23,677 bases of DNA from CAZJDM01 sp964544765 (lineage in GTDB: Bacteria; Bdellovibrionota_B; Oligoflexia; CAYFLR01). The stretch lies in NCBI GenBank assembly GCA_964544765.1, contig CAZJDM010000059.1, forward strand, positions 1 to 23,677. The letters run 5' to 3'. How positions within the stretch are numbered: position 1 is the stretch's first letter; each line of letters starts with the position of its first letter. Below, in pieces: positions 1 through 7,844 of this stretch. The notes under the pieces are model-generated. The model did no database searches. It was not told where the DNA came from and saw nothing but the letters and a program-made list of their open reading frames with translations. The position numbers and the translations under genes were made by a program.

Positions 1-16
1 ATTTTTGTTTATGAAC

Positions 17-48
17 TTTTACACTGTTGAATATTTTACACTCTGAAT
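17..48. repeat. Short direct repeat TTTTACACT upstream of the first operon
   Basis: The nonamer TTTTACACT occurs at 17-25 and 34-42. The copies are followed by the related words GTTGAAT and CTGAAT. The 17-bp period does not match a whole number of helical turns, so paired protein binding is uncertain. It lies about 110 bp before the first long gene. It could be an operator or the end of an upstream gene's 3' region. Confidence 0.3.
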
Positions 49-88
49 TGCTGAAAAAGGATAAAGACCTTTATATTTACAGGATATT

Positions 89-145
89 ATGGCAAAATTA
101 TTAAAGAAAATAATATTGTATAATTTAGATAAAATGGAATTATAA
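89..145 (+). CDS. Possible 18-residue leader peptide
   Basis: An ATG at 89 has AGGA four bases upstream and opens an 18-codon frame ending in TAA at 143-145, just before the Shine-Dalgarno sequence of the flavoprotein gene. The peptide MAKLLKKIILYNLDKMEL alternates Lys and aliphatic residues and could form an amphipathic helix. Nothing but the start signal and position supports translation. A -10-like sequence at 119-124 would start transcription after this ATG, so either that promoter or this peptide may be false. Confidence 0.22.
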   Translation: MAKLLKKIILYNLDKMEL

Positions 146-149
146 GGGA
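119..149 (+). promoter_or_regulatory. Possible -10 box and Shine-Dalgarno sequence for the flavoprotein gene
   Basis: TATAAT lies at 119-124, and AAGGGA at 144-149 lies seven bases before the TTG start at 157. I see no convincing -35 hexamer at the right distance, so the promoter call is weak. The ribosome binding site is good and decides the TTG start; the ATG at 134 is out of frame and stops at once. Confidence 0.3.
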
Positions 150-156
150 TAGTAAC

Positions 157-1734
157 TTGGAAGATTTCATTAAGGCATGTACTCAGGTATTGGGCGCGAA
201 AAACTGTTTAAGTGGTGATTCCATCACGGATTATCATGCAAACACAAATTGTTTAGAAAGATCTATCCCTTTAGTAGTAAAACCGGCCAATAAAAATGAA
301 GTTGTTGAAATTGTGCGCCTTGCTAATAAACACCAAATTCCTCTTTACCCGATTAGTCAGGGTAAGAATTGGGGATTAGGATCAAGTTTACCAGTAGTCG
401 ATGGGTGTGTGATTGTGGATTTGAGTCGAATGAATCATATAAAAGAAGTAAACACCCAGTTAGGATATGCAGTCATTGAAGCAGGTGTCACACAAAAACA
501 GCTGGCTCAATATTTGAGCGATGATAAATGTTCTTTTTTTTTAGACGTGACAGGTGCAGGTAGTGAAACCAGTATTATTGGTAATGCGCTTGAAAGAGGT
601 GTTGCATACAATTCCTCCAGAGTAGAAAACATATCTGCGTTAGAAGTAGTTTTAGGTAATGAAAAGATTATAAATACTGGATTTAGTCATTACTCCAACG
701 CCAAGACAAATCATTTATATAAGCATGGTATTGGTCCCTCATTTGATGGTCTATTTTTTCAATCAAACTATGGAATAGTAACATCTGCTACTATTGACCT
801 GGTTCCCAAAGGAGAAAAGCATTTATCCTTTAATCTTTCTATTCAAAATGAAGAATGCTTGCCTGACTTAATAGTGGTTATCCAAGATCTTTTAAAAAGT
901 AAGGTATTGCACTGTATACCGCATATATTTAATCAACAACGATTTTATCCAGGTCTAGCGCCCCTATTATTTGAACAATTTGCGAAAATGGGTATTAAGA
1001 AGAATAAAGCAGAAATTGAAAGTCTTATTCCCAAACTTTTCCCCGGTAAATGGTGGGCAATTGGCTCAATACAAGGTAATTCAGAATTAATTAAACCTAT
1101 CAAAAAAAGGATTAAAAAAGAACTCAAACCCTTTGGGAAAATTATTTTCACAACTCCCAAAATCATTAAAGTACTAAAAGGTATTTGCAGAATATTGGGC
1201 CAGAGAGATTATCTAGCTCTTCTTAACGCTTCTGACATTCTAGGAGGTCTCACTAGTGGAGTCCCAACAGATGCAACTTTAAAGACTTTATTTTGGCCAT
1301 GTACGAATGATTTTACCAAATGGGATACAAAAAAACCTGACTTGGGACCCTGTGGTTACATTTACTGTCTTCCCTTTGCGCCAATGACTAAAATTGACAC
1401 TTCCCACCTTTTAGAAATTATAAAATCAATAAATAATCAATATTCTACTCAATTAGCCGTTACTTTGAATCCAGTAAGTTTCAAGTGCCTTGAAGGTGTT
1501 ATTAGCCTAGATTTTCCTAAAAATGATAGTAAAGCAGTTAACAATGCCAAACGATGTATTAACGCACTTTATGACAAATTAATCGCAACCGGTTATTATC
1601 CCTATAGAGTGGGTATTGATAAAATGGAAACAGTGATAGATGAGAATGACTTACATTGGCAATTTACAAGGGATCTAAAAAGGACTTTAGATCCCAATAA
1701 TATAATTGCACCAAAACGGTATAATTTAACTTAG
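157..1734 (+). CDS. FAD-binding oxidoreductase, vanillyl-alcohol oxidase / p-cresol methylhydroxylase family
   Basis: This 525-residue flavoprotein starts at TTG 157, supported by AAGGGA seven bases upstream. Residues ~30-215 look like the PCMH-type FAD-binding domain: a pyrophosphate-binding loop GKNWGLGSS begins at residue 69, and GAGSETSIIGNALERG contacts the flavin in this fold. The C-terminal half has the substrate-domain signatures GVPTDATLK, CGYIYCLPFAPMT and the closing DPNNIIAPKRY, which match the p-cresol methylhydroxylase flavin subunit and eugenol/vanillyl-alcohol oxidases. Those enzymes oxidise para-substituted phenols. The residue that would attach FAD covalently cannot be assigned by eye, and no partner cytochrome c is nearby, so an oxidase or another electron acceptor is possible. 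No signal peptide is seen, so it is probably cytoplasmic. It leads a four-gene + strand cluster and lies 19 bp from the PilZ/FeeM gene. The substrate is unknown. Confidence 0.8.
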   Translation: MEDFIKACTQVLGAKNCLSGDSITDYHANTNCLERSIPLVVKPANKNEVVEIVRLANKHQIPLYPISQGKNWGLGSSLPVVDGCVIVDLSRMNHIKEVNTQLGYAVIEAGVTQKQLAQYLSDDKCSFFLDVTGAGSETSIIGNALERGVAYNSSRVENISALEVVLGNEKIINTGFSHYSNAKTNHLYKHGIGPSFDGLFFQSNYGIVTSATIDLVPKGEKHLSFNLSIQNEECLPDLIVVIQDLLKSKVLHCIPHIFNQQRFYPGLAPLLFEQFAKMGIKKNKAEIESLIPKLFPGKWWAIGSIQGNSELIKPIKKRIKKELKPFGKIIFTTPKIIKVLKGICRILGQRDYLALLNASDILGGLTSGVPTDATLKTLFWPCTNDFTKWDTKKPDLGPCGYIYCLPFAPMTKIDTSHLLEIIKSINNQYSTQLAVTLNPVSFKCLEGVISLDFPKNDSKAVNNAKRCINALYDKLIATGYYPYRVGIDKMETVIDENDLHWQFTRDLKRTLDPNNIIAPKRYNLT

Positions 1735-1753
1735 TTTTTTATTGGAATAAAAA

Positions 1754-3127
1754 ATGACGAAAGAAGCTAAAGGCACTGAAAAAAAACACATATCTAAATC
1801 GATCAATATCGAAAAAAGAAAATTAAAACGACGGAAATTCTATCTAAGCGAAAACCTCAAAGTAGAATTAAGAAGTCAGAAAAGCACAATAGAAGGCAGT
1901 ATAATCGATATGAGCCCCGAAGGCGTGGGTATTGCGGTAGAAGAAAATGATATTTTCAAAGTAGGTGATTTCTTAAAACTCGAATACAAATTCACTTGTA
2001 AAAGAAGTTATCATACAGTTGGAATCGTGGTCAGTAAGCAGAAAGCACGTATTTCAGGGAAAAAAATGCTTAAACTTGGAATAAAAAACTTCTCTGAACG
2101 ACATACTCAACCACCTAAAGAGATTGATCGGGCTAATGCACGGTTAAAAACTAACAGTTTTTTAACTGTTGCTGCATGGTGTGAACATCCATTTATATTC
2201 AATGAAAGACTCTTTTTTTTAGTAAAAGACTTTAGTCCAGAAGGGGCCACTTTACATACCTCTTTACGCAATAATATTCTTCTAAAGAACATGTGTTTCA
2301 TTTTGAATATATGTATTTCAACTCACGGAGTGTTTACAATTAAATGTAAAATCAAAAATATTCGCTTGTTAAAAAACGATAATAGATTTCGCATTGGAAT
2401 TGAATTTATTTTACCTCCCACTGACTTTAAATGTGCTTTAGGTGAGTATTTATTGATTACACACCCCAAAGAGAATCCCAGATCCTTGAGTAAAATGGGA
2501 TTTAGAACACTACGCATAAGTAGCAATTTGAATTTCGACTATATAAACTCTAAAGAGGAAATGAATGAATTATTGAACCTCCGCCTTGCAGCATATAGTG
2601 CAGATAACCCAAATTTAAAGAAACTTAAACCAGCAGATATGCTAGATAAATTTGATGCTTATTCGCGTATATTCTACTGTAGATCTCATGGAAAAATGAT
2701 TGCGTCAGGAAGAACAACATTCATAAATAACGATCCTTCTAGGTCAGAAATTATTAGCAAATACGACATGAAACTACCCCAAAATATATTTAACAAATCT
2801 TTAATAGAAACCACAAAAATATGCATATTGCCTGAATATCGAGAAACAGATTTATTTATAGAAATAATGAAGCAAGGGCTTTTAATAGCATTACAGACCG
2901 GACATAAATATATCATAGGATTAAGCATGGATGAACAGTTAGCAACATATAAGCGCATGGGTTTCAATACATTAGGTGTTTCGTGTTTCTATAAAGAACA
3001 TAGTGTAAAAATTAATGTAATTCATATCGACTTAAAAGAATTTAAAAAAGGAAATTCAGTCTCACCAATTATATTTAAAAAATTTAAACCAGTTATAGAC
3101 TATTTTGAAAATCGCGAAATAATTTAA
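1754..3127 (+). CDS. Double-PilZ protein fused to an N-acyl amino acid synthase (FeeM)-like acyltransferase domain
   Basis: This 457-residue protein has three parts. The first PilZ domain (~20-113) has RxxxR at R22-R26 and DMSPEG at D52-G57, the two halves of the c-di-GMP binding motif. The second (~120-230) repeats the pattern with R126-R130 and DFSPEG at D159-G164. Residues ~250-435 resemble the GNAT-like FeeM / autoinducer-synthase fold: NLRLAAYSADNP, then DKFDAYSRIFYCRSHGKMIASGR, and an ETTKICILPEYR strand-helix similar to the acyl-carrier binding region. Family members join a fatty acyl group to an amino acid or act as related acyltransferases. I infer a cytoplasmic acyltransferase controlled by c-di-GMP; the product is unknown. 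It sits 15 bp before a sensor kinase gene, which suggests signal production beside signal sensing. Confidence is high for PilZ and moderate for the FeeM assignment. Confidence 0.72.
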   Translation: MTKEAKGTEKKHISKSINIEKRKLKRRKFYLSENLKVELRSQKSTIEGSIIDMSPEGVGIAVEENDIFKVGDFLKLEYKFTCKRSYHTVGIVVSKQKARISGKKMLKLGIKNFSERHTQPPKEIDRANARLKTNSFLTVAAWCEHPFIFNERLFFLVKDFSPEGATLHTSLRNNILLKNMCFILNICISTHGVFTIKCKIKNIRLLKNDNRFRIGIEFILPPTDFKCALGEYLLITHPKENPRSLSKMGFRTLRISSNLNFDYINSKEEMNELLNLRLAAYSADNPNLKKLKPADMLDKFDAYSRIFYCRSHGKMIASGRTTFINNDPSRSEIISKYDMKLPQNIFNKSLIETTKICILPEYRETDLFIEIMKQGLLIALQTGHKYIIGLSMDEQLATYKRMGFNTLGVSCFYKEHSVKINVIHIDLKEFKKGNSVSPIIFKKFKPVIDYFENREII

Positions 3128-3142
3128 ACAATATTAAAAACT

Positions 3143-5125
3143 ATGAATAATTTATTAATGAAATTTATCCTAGTAATAATTATATATATTATAGGGTTTA
3201 AGACTATCGTTGCAAATAATTCCGTTTCCTCCTTAAATAAAAATATTAGCTACATTGAAGATACTACTGGAAAAATGACAGTTGAAGACATTATGAGTTT
3301 TAACAACAGAAAACAACTCACCAAGGTAAATAGAAATCAACTAAATTATGGATTTTCTAATTCTGCTTTATGGATAAAAATAATTCTACAGAACAATAAC
3401 AGAACACAACATGATTGGTTATTGGAAGTTGGTTGGCCACTAATTGATAGAATAGATTATTTTGAAACGCATAATGGAAAAATACTTGTAAAAAAATCTA
3501 AGGGAGACCTTTTCGTGTACAAAGATAGAGGTTTTATTAGTCAAAACTATATTTTCCCATTTAAACTCACCCGGAACAACACAAAAAGTATTTACTTACG
3601 AATCATTTCAAACGATCCTTTGCAAATAAATGTCCAATTTTGGACACCAGAAGAATTTCAAAAGAAAAGTTTAAACCAGAATTATTTATTAGGTACCTAT
3701 TTAGGGATAATGTTAGTTATGGCTGTTTTTGGTTTTATAATTTTTATCTTTTTACGAGATATTAATTTCTTCGCTTATTTTGCATATGTATTAGCACTGG
3801 GAATTGATAGAGCTTATGTACATGGATATTTATTCAAATATCTTTGGCCTAATTCGCCCAACTGGCATAATTGGACCGGCCCTTTAATTATCGGGAATTC
3901 CCTTGTTTGGGCAGGTATTACATCAATGATATATTTAAACACCAGAAAAACAGCACCATATTCGCACAATATTCTAAGGATTATTGTCGGCTTTACCTTA
4001 TTTATCATGATGATTTTACCTATTAATGGTATATCTAACACAATAAAAATACTAGTAATAATGTTAAATACAGTGCCAATTTTTGTTTTATTTGTGGCAA
4101 TTAAAGCTGTTATCAATAACAACCGCACAGCCATATTTTTCCTTATAGGATATTCCACATTAATCATTGGAGCCATACTCTTCAATTTAAATGTAGCTGG
4201 AATGATACCAAATACATTTATATGCAAATACGGCTTACATATAGGTTCTGTTTTATCAATCATCTTCTTTGCCTTAGGTTTAGTAGATAAAATAAATATT
4301 TCAAATAAAGAAAAAGAAATAGCTAATAGTAAACTAGAGCAGTTAAATCTATCATTAGAAGAAAAAATTGCTGAAGCTGTTGGTAAAATCAAAGAACAAC
4401 AAGCAGACCTTATTCAATCATCAAAGCTTGCCTCTTTAGGAACTTTATCTGCTGGTATCGCTCACGAAATTAATAATTCCTTGGCATGCGTAAGTACAGG
4501 AATGGGACCTTTACGTCGAAGTATCAAAAAACTAGAAGACCATTCTCAAAATGAAGTAATCCACGAATGTCTCAATAACATGAAACAAGGGTTAGGTGTT
4601 ACTTTTGATATCATAAAAAGCCTGAGTAACTACACAGGACTTAACCAGGCCAAGTTTAAAATAGTTTCTATAAAAACAATAATTGATTCTGTAAAAACAT
4701 TGCTAAAACATAGAATAAGCTCTAAACAGATTGAACTTGAAATTGACGTAGATATTAAACACGAAGTGTTCGGAGATATTATAGGTTTGAATCAAATTTT
4801 TATGAACTTAATTACTAATTCTATAGCAGCTACTAAACAAAAAGGTCGTATTAAAATATCGACTCGACAATCCAACAACAATGTTGAAATAGAAATTACC
4901 GATGATGGCTGCGGAATACCAGTGAGTATCCAAGACAGAATATTCGATCCTTTTTTCACCACAAAAGAAGTTGGCTCAGGGACAGGTTTAGGACTGCATA
5001 TTGTTAAAAAAGAAGTCGATCGACATAAAGGAGAGATCTCTGTAAAATCAGAAGAAAATAAAGGTACTATATTTAAAATTCTACTGCCAATTAACCTAAC
5101 TGAGGAAAAATATGACACGACCTAA
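3143..5125 (+). CDS. 7TMR-DISM membrane sensor histidine kinase
   Basis: This 660-residue kinase opens with a hydrophobic signal segment (~6-24). A periplasmic 7TMR-DISMED2-like domain follows (~30-175; YGFSNSALWIKIILQN and the WPLIDRIDYF strand are typical). Several membrane helices (~180-390, 7TMR-DISM_7TM) lead to a coiled coil (~393-430). The dimerisation domain has LGTLSAGIAHEINN with the phosphoacceptor H441. The ATPase domain shows an N box (LITNSIAAT), DDGCGIP and GSGTGLGLHIV. All catalytic motifs look intact. DISMED2 domains have a carbohydrate-binding-like fold and are thought to sense extracellular ligands; the ligand here is unknown. No clear Shine-Dalgarno sequence precedes the ATG, so translation may depend on the gene 15 bp upstream. 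Its 3' end overlaps the next gene by 14 bp, so the two proteins are probably partners. Confidence 0.88.
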   Translation: MNNLLMKFILVIIIYIIGFKTIVANNSVSSLNKNISYIEDTTGKMTVEDIMSFNNRKQLTKVNRNQLNYGFSNSALWIKIILQNNNRTQHDWLLEVGWPLIDRIDYFETHNGKILVKKSKGDLFVYKDRGFISQNYIFPFKLTRNNTKSIYLRIISNDPLQINVQFWTPEEFQKKSLNQNYLLGTYLGIMLVMAVFGFIIFIFLRDINFFAYFAYVLALGIDRAYVHGYLFKYLWPNSPNWHNWTGPLIIGNSLVWAGITSMIYLNTRKTAPYSHNILRIIVGFTLFIMMILPINGISNTIKILVIMLNTVPIFVLFVAIKAVINNNRTAIFFLIGYSTLIIGAILFNLNVAGMIPNTFICKYGLHIGSVLSIIFFALGLVDKINISNKEKEIANSKLEQLNLSLEEKIAEAVGKIKEQQADLIQSSKLASLGTLSAGIAHEINNSLACVSTGMGPLRRSIKKLEDHSQNEVIHECLNNMKQGLGVTFDIIKSLSNYTGLNQAKFKIVSIKTIIDSVKTLLKHRISSKQIELEIDVDIKHEVFGDIIGLNQIFMNLITNSIAATKQKGRIKISTRQSNNNVEIEITDDGCGIPVSIQDRIFDPFFTTKEVGSGTGLGLHIVKKEVDRHKGEISVKSEENKGTIFKILLPINLTEEKYDTT

Positions 5126-6386
5126 AATACTATACTTAGACGATGAACAATTCATATTGAGAAATATATTTTTGATGTATCAAGATGTATGGGACTTTAA
5201 AACCTTCGAAAATCCCCAAGAAGCCTTGTCTATCTTAAAAGAATTTCAACCATGGATCATCATGTCAGATCAACGTATGCCAAAAATGCTGGGAACAGAT
5301 TTTCTTGAAAAAGCAAGTGCAATATGTCCCTACTCCATTCGAATTTTAGTCACCGGATATTCAGATGAAGCTGTCGTTATCGACTCTGTAAGAAAAGCCC
5401 ATGTTTTCGATTATATCAAAAAACCATGGGATGACGATGATTTCGAAATTCGAATTAATAGAGCTATAGATAGATTTAAATTAGAACAAGAAAATAGAGA
5501 TCTCCTAGAAAACCTTGAAAAAAAGGTGATAGAACAAGTAGAAGAAATAAAAAAACATCAAGACGCCCTCATCCAATCCGAAAAAATGGCCGCAATAGGG
5601 CGGTTTATGGCGGGAATCAATCATGATTTAAAAGGTCCAATAAATTTTATATACAATATCCTTCCCGATGTTAAAAAAGATGTCATAACATTGAATAAAA
5701 TTAGAGAAAAATATATCAAATATATCAAGTCGAAAGATAATAGTATATTAGAAGAAATTCAATATATTGAAAAAACTTCAAATATCGAAGATCACATGTC
5801 GGACAATGAATACGTTTTTAATACTATGGCAAACTCAGTGCAAAGAATAAAAACACTAGTTAATAATTTAAGAATATTTTCTAGAAAATCGTCTGATGAA
5901 GAACCCAAAAAGAACCTATCAATTAAAAAAATCATCGACAGTACCGTTAACCTTATACCTAAAAAAATCCTGCTTGAAAAGAACGTCGAAATAAAAACCG
6001 ACCAAATATCCGATTTCGAAATACTCTGCGACGAAGGACAACTAGGACAAGTGATCCTTAACCTTCTCCAAAACGCCATTGATGCCACGTCATCACCAGG
6101 AGATATATCAATTCAAACAACTCAAACAGATGAAAAAGGCACCGTATCCATATCAGATAACGGTGACGGAATTCCAGAGGATATCATCAAAAATATCTTT
6201 GAACCGTTCTTCACAACTAAACCTGCCGAAGAAGGAACCGGACTTGGTCTTAGTATTTGCTACGAAATCGTATCCAAACACAACGGAACAATTACCGTCG
6301 AATCCACACCAAAGGAAGGAACTACCTTTAAATTAGATTTTCCTCTCGCTTCCAATATATCTGTTAAAACAAAAATTGCTCTGTAG
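5112..6386 (+). CDS. Receiver-histidine kinase protein (N-terminal REC, coiled coil, HisKA, HATPase)
   Basis: This 424-residue protein starts at ATG 5112 inside the previous gene, with GAGGA five bases upstream. The receiver domain (~1-125) has the acidic pair D10-D11, phosphoacceptor D53 in MSDQRMP, T81 and K104 in KKPWDD, in the style of RpfG-type receivers. A coiled coil (~135-160) joins it to a HisKA-like helix with H171 in GINHDLKGPINF and an ATPase domain with NAIDA, DNGDGIP and EGTGLGLSI. There is no DNA-binding or enzymatic output domain. The simplest model is that the upstream kinase phosphorylates D53, which then controls H171 and an unlinked response regulator. The gene converges on the beta-barrel gene, and its last codons lie in a 25-bp near-repeat of that gene's 3' end. 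Confidence 0.88.
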   Translation: MTRPKILYLDDEQFILRNIFLMYQDVWDFKTFENPQEALSILKEFQPWIIMSDQRMPKMLGTDFLEKASAICPYSIRILVTGYSDEAVVIDSVRKAHVFDYIKKPWDDDDFEIRINRAIDRFKLEQENRDLLENLEKKVIEQVEEIKKHQDALIQSEKMAAIGRFMAGINHDLKGPINFIYNILPDVKKDVITLNKIREKYIKYIKSKDNSILEEIQYIEKTSNIEDHMSDNEYVFNTMANSVQRIKTLVNNLRIFSRKSSDEEPKKNLSIKKIIDSTVNLIPKKILLEKNVEIKTDQISDFEILCDEGQLGQVILNLLQNAIDATSSPGDISIQTTQTDEKGTVSISDNGDGIPEDIIKNIFEPFFTTKPAEEGTGLGLSICYEIVSKHNGTITVESTPKEGTTFKLDFPLASNISVKTKIAL

Positions 6387-6425
6387 CTCAATAAAATAGT
6401 TTAAAACAAAAATTGCATCGTAGCT
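6364..6425. repeat. 25-bp tandem near-repeat at the converging gene ends
   Basis: The segments 6364-6388 and 6401-6425 match at 22 of 25 positions: TTAAAACAAAAATTGC then TCT or ATC, then GTAGCT. The second copy encodes the C terminus (ATMQFLF-stop) of the beta-barrel gene on the - strand. Read the same way, the first copy would encode ATEQFLF-stop. The first copy also supplies the last codons and stop of the + strand kinase gene. Confidence 0.8.
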
Positions 6426-7819
6426 TGAAATAAATACGAATGTTTAGCGCTAACATCATCCGATTTCCATGCATCTCCAGCCAACATAAGCCCCGCGTCC
6501 AAATTAAGACCTATCTGAGGTGTAAGTAATTTATGATATAAAACATCAAGCTCAAAGCCAAGCTCCTTATCATATCCCATCTGTCCCTCGGTTGGATTTG
6601 TTTTATTAAGCCAACCATAAATTCCTTGAACCGTAATCGAGCCAAATGAAGAACCTTTATATTGATAAGATGGTTTTATATAAAAAGCATTTAACACCCC
6701 ATCAGAATAAAGTGGTGTATTTGAATATGTGGTAGAATCTGACAGCTCCATTATTTCTACTGGATAATTAAACATTAATAAAGCCGGTCGATGATTGGGA
6801 TGAAAACCCAATGACTTGGCAGAATTATCGCGAGAATCTGATTGTTCAAACAAATCAGGATCACCACTAGAATAACCAAAATCTACTTGCGCTTGATGTT
6901 TAGCTAAGAACTGATACCCTGTTTGCATTAAAAAAGAAACCCCCTTTACTTTATTACTGGTTTCAGCATCAAGATCCAATCCCCCCAATTTCTTTTTTAC
7001 CCACTGATCCTGGGTCCTACCATCCATAACATCCATCTCAGCTCTCAAGAAAAAAGGGAAAAAATCCAAATTAGCCGCTAATAAGTAAAGATTGATCTTT
7101 GTATCGTCCAGCCCCCTTCTTATTTGTTCCCAATAAAAATCAAATACTCGTTTTTCAAGTTTATAATTTAATGAAATATAAAATCCATACATATCATCTG
7201 ATCCGTTTATTGCACCAAAGACATCAGTACATGGAGTCACACAACTGGATGTTTCTTGAAATTTATCATATCCCACCCTATAGTTTAATGCTCCTAGCGA
7301 ATTATAATAAGCTACTTGATCCACGGTATCGTTTTGTGAATCAAAAAGACCACGGCCTTCGTTATAATATAACCCCAAACCAAAATGTTTAGGGGCACGC
7401 CCAAAAATAAAATTACCGTAATCTGATAAATAATTAGCCCATAGTCTATACACACCCCAGTTTACAGGATCTAATTGATGACTAAAAGCTGAAGAATTTT
7501 TATATTCATCATATTGACCAATTAGTTCCTTATTTGCATAATGATCACCTAAGTAATCCTCTCCATCTGTATAAAAGGCACCTACACTCGACAACACCGA
7601 CAATTTATCGGTTAATTTAAAATCAAGAGTGAGCCAAAGCCGATGACGTATAACATCATAACGAGAAAAAATCTCATCATTTAAAGCCCTATTCTTGGCA
7701 AACTCACCCCGTAAGGCATAGTATCCGTCAGCATTCAGAAAAACAGCTTTTAATTCTGATTCAAACAGCGGCCCAAATAATAAACAAACTAAAACCAATA
7801 AACATTTTAATTTTTCCAT
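6401..7819 (-). CDS. Outer-membrane beta-barrel protein
   Basis: This 472-residue exported protein has a signal peptide (~1-25: KLKCLLVLVCLLFGPLFE). The rest alternates amphipathic strands and turns rich in Tyr, Asp, Asn and Gly, and it ends in a terminal Phe (QATMQFLF), the signal recognised by the BAM machinery. The segment FGRAPKHFGLGLYYNEGRG is distinctive and recalls uncharacterised outer-membrane proteins of myxobacteria and bdellovibrios, but I cannot name the family with certainty. Two Cys near residue 190 (TSSCVTPC) may form a loop disulfide. The start has AGGAG at 7828-7832 on the - strand. It follows rng by 25 bp in the same direction and is probably co-transcribed with it. A channel or structural role is inferred only from the fold. 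Confidence 0.72.
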   Translation of the reverse strand: MEKLKCLLVLVCLLFGPLFESELKAVFLNADGYYALRGEFAKNRALNDEIFSRYDVIRHRLWLTLDFKLTDKLSVLSSVGAFYTDGEDYLGDHYANKELIGQYDEYKNSSAFSHQLDPVNWGVYRLWANYLSDYGNFIFGRAPKHFGLGLYYNEGRGLFDSQNDTVDQVAYYNSLGALNYRVGYDKFQETSSCVTPCTDVFGAINGSDDMYGFYISLNYKLEKRVFDFYWEQIRRGLDDTKINLYLLAANLDFFPFFLRAEMDVMDGRTQDQWVKKKLGGLDLDAETSNKVKGVSFLMQTGYQFLAKHQAQVDFGYSSGDPDLFEQSDSRDNSAKSLGFHPNHRPALLMFNYPVEIMELSDSTTYSNTPLYSDGVLNAFYIKPSYQYKGSSFGSITVQGIYGWLNKTNPTEGQMGYDKELGFELDVLYHKLLTPQIGLNLDAGLMLAGDAWKSDDVSAKHSYLFQATMQFLF

Positions 7820-7844
7820 ATAATAAACTCCTATAAAATTTTTA

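Noticed and set aside
3814..4392. 192-codon frame antisense to the sensor kinase
   Set aside because: It is long only because the kinase's hydrophobic AT-rich region has few antisense stops. No family match is visible.
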